A DNA stretch of 9,454 nt, from the NCBI GenBank assembly GCA_945788675.1, contig CALZMY010000128.1, positions 1 through 9,454 of the forward strand, written 5' to 3'. Made by a program: the position numbers and the translations under genes. A model generated the notes under the pieces. That model was not told the origin of the DNA and searched no databases. It saw nothing but the letters and a program-made list of their open reading frames with translations. This DNA is from an uncultured Gammaproteobacteria bacterium. GTDB taxonomy: Bacteria; Pseudomonadota; Gammaproteobacteria; SZUA-140. Positions 6,482 through 9,454 of this stretch are shown here, piece after piece. Numbering within the stretch: the stretch's first letter is position 1; each line of letters begins with the position of its first letter.

Positions 6482-7696
6482 ATGGCACGCAAAAAGAAGC
6501 ATGAAGAACACGAAAATCATGAGCGCTGGCTAGTCTCATATGCAGATTTTATTACGCTGCTGTTTGCCTTTTTTGTGGTGATGTATTCAGTTTCATCAGT
6601 TAATGAAGGTAAATACCGGGTATTGTCAGATGCCATTGTTGCTGCATTTCAGCAATCACAAAGATCACTAAAACCAATTCAGGTTGGAAAAGCCGCTCGC
6701 TCGCCCCAGTCAGCTAATCTTGAATTTGAAGACACGGCTAATCCGATTAAAGTGCCTGAAGGGCCATTAAGATTACCCTCTCGGGCAAACAAAAACGAAG
6801 GTGATAATAAGGAAGACGAGGCGGATTTTTCTGAATTCCCAATGGCAGAAGAGCGTATGATGCAAGAAGGTGATGGTAGTGATGATGGTATGGGGAGTTC
6901 TAATCAAAATGGTTTGGCTGAAGCACAATTAAGTTCACTTGCAGATGAAATAGCGGCGGCGATGCAACCGTTAATTGACCGTGACCTGATCTCGGTAAAA
7001 CGGAATAAACGCTGGATTGAAGTTGAAATTAACACCAGTATTCTTTTTACCAGCGGTAGTGCGAAAATGCAGGAGCAATCGTTACCGGTACTGGAGGCAC
7101 TGTCACATATACTTTCAGCATTTCCAAACGACATGAGAGTCGAAGGGTTTACCGATAATCTACCGATCAAGAGTCAGGTGTATCCTTCTAACTGGGAGCT
7201 TTCTGCTGCACGTGCAGCTAGTGTGGTACGGTTGTTTTCAAAGGAAGGGATTTTGCCTGAACGAATGGCGGCGATTGGCTATGGCGAGTTTCGTCCTATT
7301 GCGAGTAATGACACGTTAGAAGGTCGCATCAAGAACCGCCGTGTTGTAGTGGTAATTACGGCCAATCGTCATATGAAGCGACCACAACCAATCGTTAAGA
7401 AAAAACCACAACCAATCGTTAAGAAAAAATCATCAACATCTGAAAAAATGTCAGATGTCGGAGCAGGTGAAGTTGCTGGAAGCAACGATTCTTTACGGCT
7501 TGATGCGCTGGTTGAGTCATCAGGATTACATCGCACAAAACCATTTGTACTGGATGAACAGAAGTCACCGATAGCGCCACATCATGAGCTAATAATAACG
7601 CCACCAATTAGATTACGCTCACCAATTATACTTCCGTCAGCTAATGTTGACGGCCAGCTTCCAGCCCCAGCTAGCACTATTATAGGCGGTGAATAG
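6482..7696 (+). CDS. motD: Flagellar stator anchor subunit MotD (MotB/OmpA family) with long C-terminal tail
   Basis: MotD anchors the stator to peptidoglycan and supplies the ion-binding aspartate. It is 404 aa, clearly longer than the roughly 300 aa of Pseudomonas MotD. A basic, His-rich cytoplasmic start (MARKKKHEEHENHE) leads into one membrane helix (about 19-38) with ion-binding D22 in YADFITLLFAFFVVMYSVS. A charged periplasmic linker (about 60-165) has an acidic stretch at 106-136. The OmpA-like domain (about 168-294) shows LFTSGSAKM, the peptidoglycan-binding D225 (GFTDNLPI), NWELSAARA with R244, and KNRRVVVVI. Residues 296-404 are an extra Lys/Pro-rich tail beginning with two exact PQPIVKKK units. 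There is no good ribosome site before ATG 6482. The gene shares its frame with motC and its stop overlaps the parC start by one base. Confidence 0.93.
   Translation: MARKKKHEEHENHERWLVSYADFITLLFAFFVVMYSVSSVNEGKYRVLSDAIVAAFQQSQRSLKPIQVGKAARSPQSANLEFEDTANPIKVPEGPLRLPSRANKNEGDNKEDEADFSEFPMAEERMMQEGDGSDDGMGSSNQNGLAEAQLSSLADEIAAAMQPLIDRDLISVKRNKRWIEVEINTSILFTSGSAKMQEQSLPVLEALSHILSAFPNDMRVEGFTDNLPIKSQVYPSNWELSAARAASVVRLFSKEGILPERMAAIGYGEFRPIASNDTLEGRIKNRRVVVVITANRHMKRPQPIVKKKPQPIVKKKSSTSEKMSDVGAGEVAGSNDSLRLDALVESSGLHRTKPFVLDEQKSPIAPHHELIITPPIRLRSPIILPSANVDGQLPAPASTIIGGE
7382..7429 (+). repeat. Exact 24-bp tandem duplication in motD
   Basis: Two identical 24-bp units, 7382-7405 and 7406-7429, each encode PQPIVKKK just after the OmpA-like domain. 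Perfect identity at the DNA level suggests a recent event, perhaps slippage on the A-rich ends. The frame is kept. Confidence 0.95.
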
Positions 7697-8481
7697 TGAG
7701 AATCTGGGCTGTTGCTAATCAAAAAGGTGGGGTCGGTAAGACGACCACGGCAGTGACGCTTGCTGGACTATTATCACAGCGGGGGCAGCGTGTTTTACTC
7801 GTCGATATGGACCCGCATGGTTCAATGACATCATATATGGGCTATGACCCTGATGGTGATGGCAGTAGCCTCTATAGCCTCTTCCATGGGGGATGTGGTT
7901 CGGTTGCAGCCATGATTCGTAATACGCAGTTTGAAAAGATCTCGATTCTTACTGCGTCAACTGCACTTGCAACACTTGATCGACAACTTGGCACGCAGGA
8001 TGGTAAAGGACTTGTTATCGCTCGTGGGCTGAGTCAAATAAGTGATGACTATGACTATGCATTGCTTGATTGTCCTCCAACACTGGGAGTGTTGATGGTA
8101 AATGCACTGGCTGCTTGCCATTATTTGATAGTCCCTGTGCAGTCCGAGTTTCTAGCGTTAAAGGGTCTGGAACGAATGATGCGAACGATTTCGATGATGA
8201 ATCATGCACGCATGGCTCCAATACCATATCTTATTGTACCGACACTATTTGATCGTCGTACTCGAGCTTCAGGTCAGGCATTGGAAAATATGAAAGAGCG
8301 TTATCCGCAAGCACTATGGAACAGCATCATTCCTGTGGATACACAATTTCGAGAGGCGAGCCGTGCAGGGAGTCCCATTTCTCATGTCGCATCTCGCTCA
8401 CGAGGGTCGATCGCTTATAGTGAACTGCTGGAGGAACTACTGATGTTTGATGAATCTGATCATGGGATAGCTGCCGGATGA
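7696..8481 (+). CDS. parC: ParA-family ATPase ParC, polar localisation of the chemotaxis array
   Basis: This is a 261-aa ParA/MinD-type ATPase. The deviant Walker A motif KGGVGKTTT has signature lysine K10 and catalytic K15. The switch strand LLVDMDPHGS has D37/D39, and Walker B is YALLDCPPTLG with D125. Plasmid- or chromosome-type ParA proteins share this fold, but no parB or parS-like site is present. The position between motD and a CheW-like gene is that of Vibrio ParC and its Pseudomonas counterpart, which place chemotaxis arrays at the flagellated pole together with ParP and a polar hub protein. The start is GTG at 7696, overlapping the motD stop by one base, with AGGCGG (7685-7689 plus flank) upstream. 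It overlaps parP as ATGA, so the two are probably made in step. Some annotations call such genes soj. Confidence 0.88.
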   Translation: MRIWAVANQKGGVGKTTTAVTLAGLLSQRGQRVLLVDMDPHGSMTSYMGYDPDGDGSSLYSLFHGGCGSVAAMIRNTQFEKISILTASTALATLDRQLGTQDGKGLVIARGLSQISDDYDYALLDCPPTLGVLMVNALAACHYLIVPVQSEFLALKGLERMMRTISMMNHARMAPIPYLIVPTLFDRRTRASGQALENMKERYPQALWNSIIPVDTQFREASRAGSPISHVASRSRGSIAYSELLEELLMFDESDHGIAAG

Positions 8482-9191
8482 GTGAAACTAAAGAACCTGC
8501 ATTGGCAACGCAGCAGAAGGCATTAACTCAGTATCTGGATTCACTATTGATGGAGATTCCAGATGTAATAGTGGATGAAGCCGTTACTGAGACGTTGGTG
8601 ATGGCGCGTGAAGAAACGGCTGTGCCGTCATCTGATCTGGTAACAGAAGAGGTTGCTGTTGAAGACGAATTGTCTGAACAGGTCTTTGAGAGTAACGTAA
8701 AGACAGATACAGTTAATTATGACATTCCTGTATGGGGAAGGACCCCTTTTAAGGCGCTCTTTTTCAATACTGGCGAGGTAACGATTGCAGCACCATTGGA
8801 GAAGCTTGGTGCTATCTTAACAGATTATGATGATATCAAGGTGTTGCCAGGTACCTCAGCATCTTATTTAGGGGTGATCATGCATGGTGGCAACACCATC
8901 CGAATTATCGACTTTGAGCGCCTTGTGGAGGAGTCAAGTGGTGACGAACTGAATTCGTCTGCTACTGTTTTAATGCCGCCAAATCGGATTATCTTACTTG
9001 AAGGAGAAGGTGTTGGAATCGCCTGCCGGAACGTTGAGGAGGTGGTGGAGATTGCTCCCAGTGAGGTGCGTTGGCGAAGCGGGACGAGCAGCCGTCCCTG
9101 GTACAGGGGGATAGTGGTGGAAAAGATGAGCGCGCTGCTGGATATTGATGCGCTATTATCTGTACTGAATGATGATGCTAATCAGCGGTGA
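8478..9191 (+). CDS. parP: ParP, CheW-like partner of ParC that links it to CheA arrays
   Basis: The product is 237 aa. The C-terminal part (about 86-230) is a divergent CheW-like domain: WGRTPFKALFFNTGEVTIAAPLEKL, then HGGNTIRIIDFERLV, NRIILLEGEGVGIAC and the closing helix LLDIDALLSVL. The N-terminus has a short predicted helix (about 13-27, ALTQYLDSLLMEIP) followed by an acidic, probably disordered stretch to about 80. In Vibrio, ParP uses its N-terminal region for ParC and its CheW-like domain to enter the CheA array. The same role here is inferred from domain order and the parC-parP-cheW neighbourhood. The ATG lies within the parC stop (ATGA), implying translational coupling. It could instead be annotated simply as a second CheW, but the extra N-terminus and divergent domain argue against that. 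Confidence 0.85.
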   Translation: MSETKEPALATQQKALTQYLDSLLMEIPDVIVDEAVTETLVMAREETAVPSSDLVTEEVAVEDELSEQVFESNVKTDTVNYDIPVWGRTPFKALFFNTGEVTIAAPLEKLGAILTDYDDIKVLPGTSASYLGVIMHGGNTIRIIDFERLVEESSGDELNSSATVLMPPNRIILLEGEGVGIACRNVEEVVEIAPSEVRWRSGTSSRPWYRGIVVEKMSALLDIDALLSVLNDDANQR

Positions 9192-9216
9192 TTTAGTCTG
9201 GATTAACGAGGCTAAA
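9192..9216 (+). other. Short inverted repeat directly after the parP stop
   Basis: TTTAGTCT (9192-9199) can pair with AGGCTAAA (9209-9216) over 8 bp with one G-U pair and a 9-nt loop. No T-run follows, so it does not qualify as an intrinsic terminator. It may be an mRNA-stabilising or attenuating hairpin, or chance. Confidence 0.35.
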
Positions 9217-9283
9217 GCGTGCTGGGGCTGGTACGCATTATGCATATTAAAATAGTATACATAGCTGGTGTCTGTTAGTTGAC

Positions 9284-9291
9284 GCCGATAA
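9284..9291 (+). promoter_or_regulatory. Probable FliA (sigma-28) promoter -10 element before cheW
   Basis: GCCGATAA is an exact match to the sigma-28 -10 consensus. It sits on the coding strand in the only sizeable intergenic gap of the window, 39 nt before the cheW ATG. No clear -35 (TAAA or TCAAG type) is found at the usual distance; the bases there (about 9262-9268) are AGCTGGT. FliA is encoded in the same cluster. The call rests on the -10 match and its position, so it is moderate. Confidence 0.55.
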
Positions 9292-9330
9292 CGGTAGGAT
9301 TTGCCTGATTAAATCGAAGGGAGCGTGGGT

Positions 9331-9454
9331 ATGAATCAAAAGGCAGTAGACACTCAGGATGAGGTGCTTCAGTGGGTTACTTTTAAACTCGAAACTGAGG
9401 CCTACGGTATCAATGTGATGCAGGTACAGGAGGTTTTACGTGTTAGCGAAATTA
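9331..9454 (+). CDS. cheW: Chemotaxis coupling protein CheW (5' part; runs off the window)
   Basis: CheW is the adaptor that couples chemoreceptors to CheA and builds the hexagonal array with the P5 domain of CheA. The first 41 codons are visible out of a usual 155-170. After a short variable leader, EVLQWVTFKLETEAYGIN and VMQVQEVLRVSEI match the first beta strands of Pseudomonas-type CheW. ATG at 9331 follows a strong AAGGGAG (9317-9323) at 7 nt. GTG at 9325 is in frame but only 1 nt from that site and is not usable. Unlike all upstream genes it is separated from its neighbour by 139 nt with a candidate FliA promoter, so it may be expressed from its own late promoter as well as by read-through. 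Confidence 0.93.
   Translation, partial: MNQKAVDTQDEVLQWVTFKLETEAYGINVMQVQEVLRVSEI

Noticed and set aside
6483..6500. TGGCACG resembling the -24 half of a sigma-54 promoter at the motD start
   Set aside because: The required GC at the -12 position is absent (GA instead) and the bases are the first codons of motD, so it is coincidental.
7696..8481. Chromosome partition ParA (Soj) function
   Set aside because: No parB or parS-like palindrome is nearby, and the gene is embedded between stator and CheW-like genes, which is the ParC arrangement.
9135..9170. DIDALLSVL near the ParP C-terminus looks like the FliM/CheZ CheY-binding pattern
   Set aside because: CheW-fold domains commonly end in an LDI(D/E)xLL helix, and the CheA P5 domain here also ends LILDVPELL, so fold homology explains it better than a CheY site.
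9192..9240. Possible intrinsic terminator after parP
   Set aside because: The 8-bp hairpin is AT-rich and is followed by AGCGTGCTGGGG-type sequence, not a T-run.
9279..9314. TTGACG as the -35 of a sigma-70 promoter before cheW
   Set aside because: No acceptable -10 lies 16-18 nt downstream (TGCCTG there), and the bases overlap the much better GCCGATAA element.

Overview
The window is a single-strand (+) block of flagellar and chemotaxis genes from a gammaproteobacterium. The gene order is fleN (3' part) - fliA - cheY - cheZ - cheA - cheB - motC - motD - parC (ParA-type) - parP (CheW-like) - cheW (5' part). This is the Pseudomonas-type cluster, and the parC-parP-cheW end is also found in polar-flagellated Vibrio. 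The protein sequences fit this group closely. Base composition looks moderate (mid-40s % GC by eye), well below Pseudomonas, so a marine or aquatic gammaproteobacterium is plausible. I cannot name the genus.

Layout: 1-538 holds the C-terminal part of FleN/FlhG, the MinD-like ATPase that limits flagellar number. It overlaps fliA, the flagellar sigma factor (531-1280), by 8 nt. The signalling core follows: response regulator CheY, its phosphatase CheZ, the kinase CheA and the methylesterase CheB (1299-5725). Next is a second-type stator pair, MotC/MotD (5729-7696). Then come the polar-positioning pair ParC/ParP (7696-9191), joined by 1-nt and 4-nt overlaps, and the start of cheW (9331 onward). 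Genes are tightly packed: every gap is under 30 nt except the 139 nt before cheW. That gap carries an exact GCCGATAA, the -10 element of FliA promoters, so the sigma factor encoded in this block may drive cheW and whatever follows.

How they work together: CheA, held in an array with CheW and ParP, phosphorylates CheY and CheB. CheY-P acts on the flagellar switch and CheZ removes the phosphate. CheB adjusts receptor methylation, ParC/ParP hold the array at the flagellated pole, FleN keeps flagellar number low, and MotC/MotD supply torque.

Most of the block is ordinary core machinery. The most interesting feature is in the CheA linker: three near-identical 16-residue motifs that resemble the CheY-binding tail of CheZ, encoded next door, and the N-terminal CheY-binding peptide of FliM. 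They may replace the usual P2 domain. MotD also has an unusual C-terminal tail of about 110 residues containing an exact 24-bp tandem duplication. I found no mobile element, CRISPR array, tRNA, rRNA or defence system, and no gene-free stretch over 300 bases.
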